64,000 nucleotides of DNA, taken from an uncultured Pelagibacteraceae bacterium (lineage in GTDB: Bacteria > Pseudomonadota > Alphaproteobacteria > Pelagibacterales > Pelagibacteraceae). The notes beneath the pieces are model-generated. The model ran no database searches. It saw only the letters and a list, made by a program, of their open reading frames with translations, and was not told the origin of the DNA. Where the stretch lies: NCBI GenBank assembly GCA_902566365.1, contig CACFIH010000004.1, positions 1-64,000 on the forward strand, written 5' to 3'. Positions within the stretch are counted from its first letter, which is position 1. Every line of letters begins with the position of its first letter. The position numbers and the translations under genes were made by a program. Shown piece after piece: positions 19,154-28,878 of the stretch.

Positions 19154-21873
19154 CTAAATCACAAATAAATTTACCTAAAACAGCTTTTTTAATGAAAGCT
19201 AATTTGCCATCACGTGAGCCAGAAATTTTAAAATTTTGGGAAAAAATTAATCTTTATAAAGAGTTAAGAAATTCAAGAAAAGGTGAGGAAAAGTTTATTC
19301 TCCATGATGGTCCTCCTTATGCTAATGGAAACATACACATGGGGACAGCTTTAAATAAAATTTTAAAAGATATAATTGTTAAATTTCATCAAATGGAGGG
19401 AAAAGACTCAGTTTATGTTCCAGGTTGGGATTGTCATGGTTTGCCAATTGAATGGAAAATTGAGGAACAGTATAAAAAAAGCAAAAAAAATAAAAACGAA
19501 GTACCTATTGTTGAGTTTAGAAAAGAGTGTAGGACTTTTGCTGAAAAATGGATCAAGGTTCATAAAGATCAATTTAAAAGACTGGGTGTCGTTGGGGATT
19601 GGGAAAATTACTATTCTACAATGAGTTTTGATGCAGAGGCGCAGATCGTTAGAGAGCTTGGAAAATTTTTAAAAGAGGGAAGTTTATATAGAGGTTTCAA
19701 ACCTGTCCTGTGGTCAACAGTCGAAAAAACAGCATTAGCAGATGCAGAAGTTGAGTATCAAGATCATAAATCAGATACAATATATGCATCTTTTCCTATT
19801 GCATCATCAAATATAAAAGAGCTACATAATAGTGATGTTATAATTTGGACAACTACTCCATGGACAATACCTGCAAATAGAGCTATCGCTTATAATGAGA
19901 ACTTAGATTATTCATTAATTAAGATTTTAGATGAGGGTGATTATAATAATAAAAATATTATTATTGCAGAAGCTTTAATTAAGTCAGTTATAAATGACTG
20001 TAAAATTCAAAAATTTCAAAATCTCAAAAAATTCAAAGGTAAAGATTTAAAAGGAACTATTTGTAAACATCCATTTTTTAATATTGGATATAATATTGAT
20101 ATTCCAATGTTAGAAGCACGATTTGTGACAACTGAACAAGGGACGGGTTTTGTTCATTGTGCACCAAGTCATGGTCCAGATGATTTTAATCTTTGCTTAA
20201 ATAATGGAATTAAAGCTATTGAAACAGTAGATGGAGACGGAAAGTATACAAAAAACGTATCTTTATTTGAGGGAATTCACATCTTTAAAGCTAATCCAAT
20301 CGTTATTGAAAAACTTAAAGAACAAAAAAATCTTTTATCTAATGGTCAATTGACACATTCATATCCACATTCGTGGAGATCAAAAGCTCCATTGGTTCAT
20401 AGAGCAACACCTCAATGGTTTATTTCCATGGAAAGTCATAAATTGAGAGAGAAAGCACTTAGGGCAATAGATGAAACATCTTTTTACCCAAAAAAAGGAA
20501 AGGAAAGATTGAAATCAATGATAGAAACACGACCAGATTGGTGTGTATCGAGACAAAGGGTTTGGGGTGTTCCGCTACCTATATTTGTTAACAAAAAAAC
20601 AAATGAAATTTTAGTGGACGATGAAATCATAGAAAATATTGCAAAAATTTATGAAAAAGAGGGTTCAGATTGTTGGTTTTCTGACGATCCTCAAAAATTT
20701 TTAGGTAATAAATACAAAGCCAAGGATTTTGAGAAATTAAGTGATATTGTTGAAGTTTGGTTTGATAGTGGATCTACACATTCATTTGTTTTAGAAAAAA
20801 GAGGCGATTTAAAGTGGCCAGCATCCATGTACCTTGAGGGATCAGATCAACATAGAGGATGGTTTCATTCCTCTTTACTAGAGTCATGTGGAACGCGAGG
20901 AAGAGCTCCTTTTGAGTCTATTCTTTCACATGGTTTTGTAGTTGATGGAAAAGGATTAAAGATGTCTAAGTCATTAGGCAATGTTATTGCACCTGAAGAT
21001 ATTTTGAAAAAATATGGTGCAGATATACTAAGAATTTGGGTAGCATCCTCAAATTATGCAGAAGATTTAAGAATAGATTATAATATTTTAGATCAACATT
21101 CAGAGTCTTATAGAAAAATAAGAAATACATTTAGATATATTTTAGGAAATTTAAACGACAAATTTGAAGATTTGGAACTTGATAATATCAATATACAAAA
21201 ATTTCCAGAATTAGAACAATTAATGTTGCATAAGATCTATTGTTTGAATCAAAATTTTCTTAAATATTTTAAGAATTATGATTTTCATAATCTTTATAAG
21301 GAATTACTAAATTTTTGTACTGTAGACTTGTCAGCATTTTATTTCGATATTAGAAAAGATTGCCTATATTGCGATCCTGTAGACTCAGAAAAAAGAAATT
21401 TTGTATTAATCTTGTTAAATATTATATTGAGTTCACTACTAAGATGGTTTGCTCCAATATTATCTTTTACAACTGAAGAGATTTTTCAATTGATTTATAA
21501 TAATCAAAAAAGCATTCATTTAGAAAAATTTTTAGATTTTCCTAAAAAATTTCAAAATTTTGAATTAAATGAAAAATGGTCAAATTTGATAAGGATTCGA
21601 GATGTATGTAATTTAAGCATTGAAGAAAAAAGATCGAATAAAGAAATTGGGTCAAGTTTAGAAGCAGATATTGAAATTAACTTAAATGATAAACTTTTTG
21701 AAATTTCTAAAAATATTGATTTTTCTGAACTATGTATAACCTCTAAATTTACTATTAATAAAATTGAAGGCGATGAAATAAGAGTAAAATCAAAAAAAGC
21801 TACTGGTAAAAAATGCTTAATTTGTTGGAAAATTTCAGATAAAAAATGCAAGAGACCTTCATGCAATATTTAA
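19150..21873 (+). CDS. ileS: Isoleucyl-tRNA synthetase
   Basis: HDGPPYANGNIHMG (HIGH-type), GWDCHGLPIE, KMSKSLGN motifs. Confidence 0.98.
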   Translation: MTKSQINLPKTAFLMKANLPSREPEILKFWEKINLYKELRNSRKGEEKFILHDGPPYANGNIHMGTALNKILKDIIVKFHQMEGKDSVYVPGWDCHGLPIEWKIEEQYKKSKKNKNEVPIVEFRKECRTFAEKWIKVHKDQFKRLGVVGDWENYYSTMSFDAEAQIVRELGKFLKEGSLYRGFKPVLWSTVEKTALADAEVEYQDHKSDTIYASFPIASSNIKELHNSDVIIWTTTPWTIPANRAIAYNENLDYSLIKILDEGDYNNKNIIIAEALIKSVINDCKIQKFQNLKKFKGKDLKGTICKHPFFNIGYNIDIPMLEARFVTTEQGTGFVHCAPSHGPDDFNLCLNNGIKAIETVDGDGKYTKNVSLFEGIHIFKANPIVIEKLKEQKNLLSNGQLTHSYPHSWRSKAPLVHRATPQWFISMESHKLREKALRAIDETSFYPKKGKERLKSMIETRPDWCVSRQRVWGVPLPIFVNKKTNEILVDDEIIENIAKIYEKEGSDCWFSDDPQKFLGNKYKAKDFEKLSDIVEVWFDSGSTHSFVLEKRGDLKWPASMYLEGSDQHRGWFHSSLLESCGTRGRAPFESILSHGFVVDGKGLKMSKSLGNVIAPEDILKKYGADILRIWVASSNYAEDLRIDYNILDQHSESYRKIRNTFRYILGNLNDKFEDLELDNINIQKFPELEQLMLHKIYCLNQNFLKYFKNYDFHNLYKELLNFCTVDLSAFYFDIRKDCLYCDPVDSEKRNFVLILLNIILSSLLRWFAPILSFTTEEIFQLIYNNQKSIHLEKFLDFPKKFQNFELNEKWSNLIRIRDVCNLSIEEKRSNKEIGSSLEADIEINLNDKLFEISKNIDFSELCITSKFTINKIEGDEIRVKSKKATGKKCLICWKISDKKCKRPSCNI

Positions 21874-22355
21874 AAAATAAATACTTTTTTATAGATTTAA
21901 CTTTTATTTTAATAATTTTTTTTTTAGATAGAATATCAAAAATTTATATAATTGAATTTGCTAAAAACAATTTTGACAATAAAGTATTTAACTCAAAATA
22001 TTTAGATTTAAATTTAATCTGGAATGAAGGAATTGCTTTTGGGTTATTTTCTTTTAATGATGATCTTTTTTATAATATTCTTACAGTTTTAATAGTTATA
22101 ATTTCAATGATTGTATTAATTTTAAGCTTTAGGACTAGAGGATTAAAAAAGTATGCCTTTTTATCAATATTTGCTGGCTCACTTGGTAACCTTTACGATA
22201 GATTTTTCTATTCGGCAGTGCCTGATTTTATCGATTTTCATATTAATGATTTTCATTGGTTTATATTTAATGTAGCTGATATTTTTATAACTATAGGTGT
22301 TTTAATCATGATTATGACAGAATTTTTTGTTAAAGATAAATTTAAAAATGACTAA
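21861..22355 (+). CDS. lspA: Lipoprotein signal peptidase
   Basis: Four TM-like segments, NEGIAFGLF, GNLYDRFFYSAVPDFIDFH, FNVADIFI; overlaps ileS end. Confidence 0.93.
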   Translation: MQYLKNKYFFIDLTFILIIFFLDRISKIYIIEFAKNNFDNKVFNSKYLDLNLIWNEGIAFGLFSFNDDLFYNILTVLIVIISMIVLILSFRTRGLKKYAFLSIFAGSLGNLYDRFFYSAVPDFIDFHINDFHWFIFNVADIFITIGVLIMIMTEFFVKDKFKND

Positions 22356-22656
22356 AATAAAAAAAACATTAATATTATTTATTTTATATACATTTTTAGT
22401 ATCTTGTGGAGTTGATCGTGCTTTAGCACCCCAAAAAAAAAGTGGGTCTGAAGAATTTTTAGTTCAAAAAAAATCTCCTTTGGTTATGCCACCTACTTAT
22501 GGAGATTTACCTAAACCTTTGGATAAAACAAAAAAAACGAATAAAAAGAAAACGGATATTAAGGAACTTTTAACAGGATCAAAAATAGAGGAAACAGAAA
22601 ATATTGGTGGAAGTAAAATTGAAAGTTTAATTCTCAAAGAAATTAGTAAAAACTAA
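22348..22656 (+). CDS. DUF3035-like lipoprotein
   Basis: Lipobox-like LVSCG; PLVMPPTYGDLPKP typical of DUF3035; position after lspA. Confidence 0.6.
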   Translation: MTKIKKTLILFILYTFLVSCGVDRALAPQKKSGSEEFLVQKKSPLVMPPTYGDLPKPLDKTKKTNKKKTDIKELLTGSKIEETENIGGSKIESLILKEISKN

Positions 22657-23810
22657 TGTTTACTAAAAATATTTTTTTTAAAAATTTTAAAAAAAACAAG
22701 TATTCAAAAAAAATAAAACTAAATTTACACAAAATTTTAAATCAAAAAAGTGAGTTAATTAAATCATTCTCTTTGGGTTATGGAGATAGCTATAATATAA
22801 ATAAAATAAAGGCTATAAATAAAAAATTTGATTTAAGAATTATTGGTATGGGAGGTTCAATTTTAGGCGCTAGAGCTATATATGATTTTTTTTGTGATAA
22901 AATAAAAAAAAAAATTTATTTTATTGATGATCTGAACTATTTGTCAAATAATTTAAAAAAAAAAAATTTTTTAAACTTAATTATTTCTAAATCTGGAAAT
23001 ACTTTAGAGACAATTGCTAATTCAAATATTTTAATAAACAAAAAGGATAAAAATCTTTTTATTACAGAAAACAGAAATAGTTATCTTTTTTCTTTGGCTC
23101 AAAAACTTAAAGCTGAAATTATTCATCATAATAACTTTATAGGAGGAAGATATTCTGTTTTATCTGAGGTTGGAATGTTGCCAGCAGAATTAATGGGATT
23201 GAAACCGAAAAAATTTAGACAAATGAATAACTTAATTAAAAATAAAAATTTTTTAAATTCTTTAATTAGAAATGTTAACACTTTAATTTCACTTTCAAAA
23301 AAAAAAAAAATTAATTCAGTTATCCTAAATTATGATCCAAAACTAATTAATTTTCTTGAATGGTATAAACAGCTTACTGCAGAAAGTTTAGGTAAAAAAG
23401 GAAAAGGTTTTTTACCAGTCATATCTAACATGCCAAAAGATAATCATAGTGTAATGCAACTTTATTTGGATGGATTTAAAAAAAATTTTTTTACATTTTT
23501 TTTCACTCATGAAAAAAACACTAATATAATTAAATCAAAACTACTATTTAACACTCACAAATTTATGAGAAAGAGAACAATTAATGAAATTAAATTTTAT
23601 CAAAAAAATGCAACCGAAAATGTCTTTAATGTAAAAAATATTCCCTTCAGAAGCTTTGATATTTTAAATAGAAATGAGGAAACATTAGGAGAATTATTCA
23701 TTTTTTTTATGCTGGAAGTAATTCTTTTGGGAAAATTTATAAATGTAAATCCTTTTGATCAACCCTCTGTAGAATTAATTAAAAGAGAAACATTAAAACA
23801 ATTTAAATAA
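22656..23810 (+). CDS. pgi: Glucose-6-phosphate isomerase
   Basis: IIGMGGSILGARAIYDFF, ISKSGNTLET, GGRYSVLSEVGMLPAELMG, NPFDQPSVELIK. Confidence 0.88.
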   Translation: MFTKNIFFKNFKKNKYSKKIKLNLHKILNQKSELIKSFSLGYGDSYNINKIKAINKKFDLRIIGMGGSILGARAIYDFFCDKIKKKIYFIDDLNYLSNNLKKKNFLNLIISKSGNTLETIANSNILINKKDKNLFITENRNSYLFSLAQKLKAEIIHHNNFIGGRYSVLSEVGMLPAELMGLKPKKFRQMNNLIKNKNFLNSLIRNVNTLISLSKKKKINSVILNYDPKLINFLEWYKQLTAESLGKKGKGFLPVISNMPKDNHSVMQLYLDGFKKNFFTFFFTHEKNTNIIKSKLLFNTHKFMRKRTINEIKFYQKNATENVFNVKNIPFRSFDILNRNEETLGELFIFFMLEVILLGKFINVNPFDQPSVELIKRETLKQFK

Positions 23811-24363
23811 ATATTCCGAATATTATCTTCGATAAACCATATTTTTTTTCTTCAATAATTTTTAATTCTTTTAAAAAAAAATCATTTTGATTGGAGTGTC
23901 TGTGCATAATTAATACACCATCTTTTTTTAAAATCTTTGACTCGTATATCTTTGATATTACAGATGATATTTCTTCTTTATAAGGAGGGTCTAAAAAAAT
24001 TATTTCAAATGATTGTTTTATTTTTTTAAAATTTAATTCATTCAATATATTTTTATTAATAATAACTGATTTATTTTCTAATTTGTTTAATTTGATATTT
24101 TTAATTAAAATTTCATAAACATTAGAATAATTTTCAACAAATGTTACAGAACTTGCTCCCCTTGATAATGCTTCAATACCAAAGGAACCAACTCCTGAAA
24201 ATAAATCCAAAATATTTGAACTTTCTAATTTTAAATTAAATTTTTTTGAATGATGGATAATATTAAATATTGATTCCTTAACAAGATCTTTCAAAGGTCT
24301 AGTTTTTTTATCTTTTGGATGAAAAAGTTTTCTTCCTTTTAATTGACCAGATATTATTCTCAT
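23803..24363 (-). CDS. rsmD: 16S rRNA (guanine966-N2)-methyltransferase
   Basis: MRIISGQLKGRKL, TRPLKDLVKESIFNI, DLFSGVGSFGIEALSRGA, FLDPPY. Confidence 0.93.
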   Translation of the reverse strand: MRIISGQLKGRKLFHPKDKKTRPLKDLVKESIFNIIHHSKKFNLKLESSNILDLFSGVGSFGIEALSRGASSVTFVENYSNVYEILIKNIKLNKLENKSVIINKNILNELNFKKIKQSFEIIFLDPPYKEEISSVISKIYESKILKKDGVLIMHRHSNQNDFFLKELKIIEEKKYGLSKIIFGIFI

Positions 24364-25625
24364 TTATTAATAACTTTATAGCCAATATCTTTACGGTAAA
24401 ATCCTTCAGTCCAGTCTAAAATATTTAAATTATTTATAACTTCTTTTTTAGCATCTGAAAAATCATTAGATAAACTTGTAAAGTTAAGAACCCTACCACC
24501 TGTAGCTAATATTTCGTTTTGCACAGTTGCCGTTCCAGCATGAAAACAAAAATTATTTTCATCCTCCTTTATCTTATCTAAGTTTTTAATCAAAATATTT
24601 TTTTGATATTTATCAGGATAACCTTTTGAACAAAGAACTATGCACAGACTTTTTTTATTATTCCATTCAATATTAGTTTTATTTAATTTTTTTTCACAAC
24701 ATGCTAAAAATATATCTACTAAATCGGTATTTAGTTTTGGTAAAATAGTTTGACACTCAGGGTCACCCATTCTTACATTATATTCAATTAAATAAGGTTC
24801 ATTGTTGATAATCATCAAGCCAGCATATAAAAAACCTTTGTACTCTGAATTCATGTCCTTAAGTGCCTTAAGAGTAGGATGAATAATTTTGTCTAAAATT
24901 TTTTCTTGAAGTTTGTTGTTAATAAGTCTTGAAGGAGAGTAAGCACCCATTCCCCCAGTATTTTTCCCCTTATCACCTTCCAAAACTCTTTTGTGATCTT
25001 GTGCAGTACCAAAGTTTTTAACATTAATCCCGTCACTAACAATGAAAAAACTCATTTCTTCACCCACTAAGAATTCTTCAATAAGAATATTTTTTGCTTT
25101 TCCAAATTTTCCACCAAATATTTCTTTAATAGCGGATATAGAATTGTTTTTATTATCACAAATATATACACCTTTTCCTGAAGCCAAATTATCAGCTTTG
25201 ATTACTATTGGAAAGCTTACCTCTTCAAGGAACCCAATTGCTTCGGTCTCAAGATTAAAAATTTTAAATTTTGCAGTTGGTATATTGTATTTTTTACAAA
25301 TATTTTTTGTAAAAATTTTTGAACCCTCAAGTTGAGAAGCAGTTTTGTTTGGGCCAAAAACTTTGATTTTAAAATCCTCTAAATAATCCACAATACCTTC
25401 AACTAGTGGCTTTTCTGGACCGACCACTATAAGATCTATTTTATTTTCTAAAATAAAATCTTTCAATTTTGTAAAATCACTTAAATCTATATCAATATTA
25501 AGTGCTATTTTTGCTGTTCCTGCATTTCCAGGAAAACAATATAATTTTCCAACTTTACTTGAATGATGTAATAATTTACAAATTGCATGCTCTCTCCCAC
25601 CACTTCCTATAACACCAACATTCAT
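24360..25625 (-). CDS. purD: Phosphoribosylamine-glycine ligase
   Basis: MNVGVIGSGGREHAI, VGPEKPLVEGI, GGMGAYSPS, EYNVRMGDPECQ. Confidence 0.98.
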   Translation of the reverse strand: MNVGVIGSGGREHAICKLLHHSSKVGKLYCFPGNAGTAKIALNIDIDLSDFTKLKDFILENKIDLIVVGPEKPLVEGIVDYLEDFKIKVFGPNKTASQLEGSKIFTKNICKKYNIPTAKFKIFNLETEAIGFLEEVSFPIVIKADNLASGKGVYICDNKNNSISAIKEIFGGKFGKAKNILIEEFLVGEEMSFFIVSDGINVKNFGTAQDHKRVLEGDKGKNTGGMGAYSPSRLINNKLQEKILDKIIHPTLKALKDMNSEYKGFLYAGLMIINNEPYLIEYNVRMGDPECQTILPKLNTDLVDIFLACCEKKLNKTNIEWNNKKSLCIVLCSKGYPDKYQKNILIKNLDKIKEDENNFCFHAGTATVQNEILATGGRVLNFTSLSNDFSDAKKEVINNLNILDWTEGFYRKDIGYKVINK

Positions 25626-25631
25626 ATATAA

Positions 25632-25844
25632 ATGTATAAACTAAAAATGACAAAAAAATTAGCCAAAATTAAATATTTACCAAATAATTTTCAAATTATT
25701 GAAACTGGAGATTATGTTTTATGTGCAGTATCAGGAAAAAAAATTAGTCTAGATAATTTAAATTATTGGAATGTGGATTTACAAGAACCTTATTATTCAT
25801 ACGTAGAAGCTTGTGAAAAAAGAGAATTATTGGAAAAAAAATAA
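25632..25844 (+). CDS. DUF2093 family small protein
   Basis: KIKYLPNNFQIIETGDYVLCAVSGKKISLDNLNYWNVDLQEPY, characteristic of DUF2093; start may be 25647. Confidence 0.75.
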   Translation: MYKLKMTKKLAKIKYLPNNFQIIETGDYVLCAVSGKKISLDNLNYWNVDLQEPYYSYVEACEKRELLEKK

Positions 25845-25845
25845 T

Positions 25846-26706
25846 TTATTTCCACCTATTGTGTGTCCAAATCCATTTATTGGGATCTTTAAGAATCATT
25901 TTTTCAATAATTCTATTTAATTCTTCAGTTATATCATTAATAGATTTGTCATCAGAAAATTTAATAGGTTGAGAAATAGTTATTTTGAACTTTAAATTTT
26001 CATATCTATTAATAAATATAGGAACTATAGGAATTTTAAATTTTTTTGCTAATTGCGCGGGTATAGTTGTTGTAAAAGCTTTTTCATTAAAAAAGTTTGA
26101 CTTTATTCCCTCAGTAACTCTTTGATCGATCATTAAAGCAGTTGAATATCCATCTTTTTGAAGTCTAATTAATTCTTTTAGACCACCAATACCTTTTTTA
26201 ATTTGATTACGACATATGTATTTTTTTCTAATTCTTTCCATTACAAAATTTAAAAAATAATTATTTAAAGGCCTATAAATAGCAGCAAGTTTTATTCCAA
26301 CTTTTTCAATATGCATCGCCATTAATTCGAAATTGCTAAAGTGCCCAGATATAAAAATAACTTTTTCATTACTATTTTTAATTTTTTCTAAAATTTCATT
26401 TCCTTCTATAACTATATTTTTATTGAGTTGGGAATTTCTAAAATTTTTAATAAACATGTATTCTGCAAAAACTCTTCCGTAGTTATTCCACATAGAGGAA
26501 ATAATTTCTTTTTTTCTTTTTTTATCAATATCGGGAAAGACTCTTTTAATATTAGACTCGGTTATTTTTTTTGATCTAAATATTGGACCTATTTTTTGAA
26601 ATAATTTTCCACCAAGAAAAGATGAAATTTTGATACCTAAAATTTTAAAAATTAAAAAAAAAAATATTATTAATATAAATTGAAAAAAATATTTTACCTT
26701 ATTCAT
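25846..26706 (-). CDS. lpxL: Lipid A biosynthesis lauroyl-type acyltransferase
   Basis: SGHFSNFELMAMH (H-x4-E/D-type), AIYRPLNN, MIDQRVTEGIKSNFF, PNKWIWTHNRWK. Confidence 0.88.
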   Translation of the reverse strand: MNKVKYFFQFILIIFFFLIFKILGIKISSFLGGKLFQKIGPIFRSKKITESNIKRVFPDIDKKRKKEIISSMWNNYGRVFAEYMFIKNFRNSQLNKNIVIEGNEILEKIKNSNEKVIFISGHFSNFELMAMHIEKVGIKLAAIYRPLNNYFLNFVMERIRKKYICRNQIKKGIGGLKELIRLQKDGYSTALMIDQRVTEGIKSNFFNEKAFTTTIPAQLAKKFKIPIVPIFINRYENLKFKITISQPIKFSDDKSINDITEELNRIIEKMILKDPNKWIWTHNRWK

Positions 26707-27643
26707 AAAGTCTTAAAATTGTATTAAACAAATCTTTTTCATTTTCTATCTCTAATTTTGAAGTTATGACCTCAATCTCTTTGAGATTATATTTATTTAT
26801 TTTTGTATAATCTTTTTCTGTTGTAATTATTTTACAATTTAGCTTTTCAGATAAAGATATAATTTCTTTTAGATCATTTATTGAATAATTATAATGATCT
26901 GAGAATTCGATATCTTTAATTACATTAAAATTACAAATTTTTAACATATTAATAAAAGTTTGATGATTGCCAATGCCAGAAAATACTAAATAATTTTTTT
27001 TTAGATCAAAATCTTTGATATTAGTAGGTATATATCTACCTACGTATAAGTTAATTTTGGGATTAATTTTATAGATTTGATTTTTAATCATTTCGAGGTT
27101 TTCCATATTTCCATTCAAAAAAATATTTTTATATTTTTTTAAGTTTTTAACACTCTCTCTTAATGGTCCAGATGGAATAGTAAGACCATTTCCAATCCAA
27201 TTAATATTATTAAAACATACAAATTTAAGATCGTAATTTATTGAGGGATCCTGCAACCCATCATCAAAAATTGCAATTTCATATTTTTCATCAATTGCTT
27301 TTTTTAAGCAATTAACTCTCTTATCATCTTTAATTAGTGGGCCACTATTCTGTAAAATTTGTTGTTCATCAATTTGGTTTGAATAATCTTTTTTTATAAA
27401 ACAAGTTTTGATTTTCTTTTTCTTCAAAAATTCATTAATCTTAATACTCAACATAGTTTTTCCAGTTCCACCCAAATAAATATTTCCAACGCAAATGGTT
27501 CTTATTTTTGTCGATTCAAATTTTGGAGTAATTATATACTTAAAATATTTGAGTAACTGAATTATCAAAGACAAAGGTGAAAGGAAATATGAAAAAAAAT
27601 TTGGTTTATTCAAGTTCCAAAAATTAGGTTTCTTAAAATTCAT
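26699..27643 (-). CDS. lpxK: Tetraacyldisaccharide 4'-kinase
   Basis: CVGNIYLGGTGKT P-loop, IFDDGLQDPSI, SGIGNHQTF, ITTEKDYTKI. Confidence 0.95.
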   Translation of the reverse strand: MNFKKPNFWNLNKPNFFSYFLSPLSLIIQLLKYFKYIITPKFESTKIRTICVGNIYLGGTGKTMLSIKINEFLKKKKIKTCFIKKDYSNQIDEQQILQNSGPLIKDDKRVNCLKKAIDEKYEIAIFDDGLQDPSINYDLKFVCFNNINWIGNGLTIPSGPLRESVKNLKKYKNIFLNGNMENLEMIKNQIYKINPKINLYVGRYIPTNIKDFDLKKNYLVFSGIGNHQTFINMLKICNFNVIKDIEFSDHYNYSINDLKEIISLSEKLNCKIITTEKDYTKINKYNLKEIEVITSKLEIENEKDLFNTILRLYE

Positions 27644-28878
27644 TTTTTTATTATTTTATCCAATTCTTTTAAAGTTTGCTTTAGTATAGTTTTTCCTTTT
27701 GATTTTATTTTACTTACTTGGTGCATGTTTTTTTTGAACACAATTAGTCTTGCAAACTCTGAAGGACTTTTTGCTTTTGAAGAAATTTTTAAACTCTTTA
27801 AATGATTATAGATCTCTCTAAAATTGTCTACGTTAGGACCGTGTAAAATTTTGGCTCCATAGCGAGCCGCTTCCAAAGGATTTTGACCTCCTCTATTAAC
27901 TATTGAACCACCAAGAAAGACAGTTGTAGCAAATTTGTAGAAATTTTTTGACTCTCCAAAAGTATCAACTAAATAGATATCTACATTTCCTAAATTTCTA
28001 TTATTGGAACTATGTTTTATTATCTTAAGTTTAAAATTTTTTAAGTCCTCTATTATCTCATTTGCTCTATGAACATGTCTTGGAATAATAATTGTGATTA
28101 ATTTTGAATTAACTTTTTTTAATAATAGATGTACTTTAGCTGCTAATATCTCTTCAGAATAATGAGTACTTGCAGCTATAAAAGTTTTATATTTTTTGAA
28201 TTTTTTTAAAATTCTAACATTATTCTTGTTACTGTTGTCTTGTTTATTTTCAACATATTTCAAATTTCCAATAAAGTTTATCTTTTTAATATTTAATTTT
28301 TTTAAAAAAAAATTTGTTTCAGAATTTTGTGGAAAAGCAAAATTGATCAGATTAAATATTGATTTTGAAAATTTTTTAATCTTTAACCATCTATAAAATG
28401 TTTTAGATGTTATTCTTGCATTTAATAATATTAAAGGAATTTTTTTTGAACTAATACTTTTGTACATAGAAGGCCAGATTTCAGATTCCAAGAAAATTGC
28501 CAAGTCTGGTTTCCAATAATTTAAAAATTTATTCGAAAAAAAAAAAGTATCGATTGGGTAAAATTGATGGATTACTTTTTTAAATTTTATTTTTTCTAAA
28601 ATTTTTGCTGAACTTAATGTACTTGAAGTAATTAAAATTTTTTTGAATGATTTATTTTCATCATATTTTCTAATTATTGGAATTACACTCATAATTTCTC
28701 CAACGCTAGATCCATGAAACCAGATCAATTTTCCCTCACCTCTTATTTTTGAAAAAAAACAGAATTTTTCTTTGAATCTGATTTTATCTTCTTTTTTTTT
28801 AAAAATTCTAATAATTATTATTAATGGAGAAAAAAGAAGAAGTATTATTAAAATTATTTGATAAATAAAAAAAATCAT
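27640..28878 (-). CDS. waaA: 3-deoxy-D-manno-octulosonic acid transferase
   Basis: WFHGSSVGEIMSVIPII, ESEIWPSMY, GGSIVNRGGQNPLEAARYGAKILHGPNVDNF. Confidence 0.95.
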   Translation of the reverse strand: MIFFIYQIILIILLLFSPLIIIIRIFKKKEDKIRFKEKFCFFSKIRGEGKLIWFHGSSVGEIMSVIPIIRKYDENKSFKKILITSSTLSSAKILEKIKFKKVIHQFYPIDTFFFSNKFLNYWKPDLAIFLESEIWPSMYKSISSKKIPLILLNARITSKTFYRWLKIKKFSKSIFNLINFAFPQNSETNFFLKKLNIKKINFIGNLKYVENKQDNSNKNNVRILKKFKKYKTFIAASTHYSEEILAAKVHLLLKKVNSKLITIIIPRHVHRANEIIEDLKNFKLKIIKHSSNNRNLGNVDIYLVDTFGESKNFYKFATTVFLGGSIVNRGGQNPLEAARYGAKILHGPNVDNFREIYNHLKSLKISSKAKSPSEFARLIVFKKNMHQVSKIKSKGKTILKQTLKELDKIIKK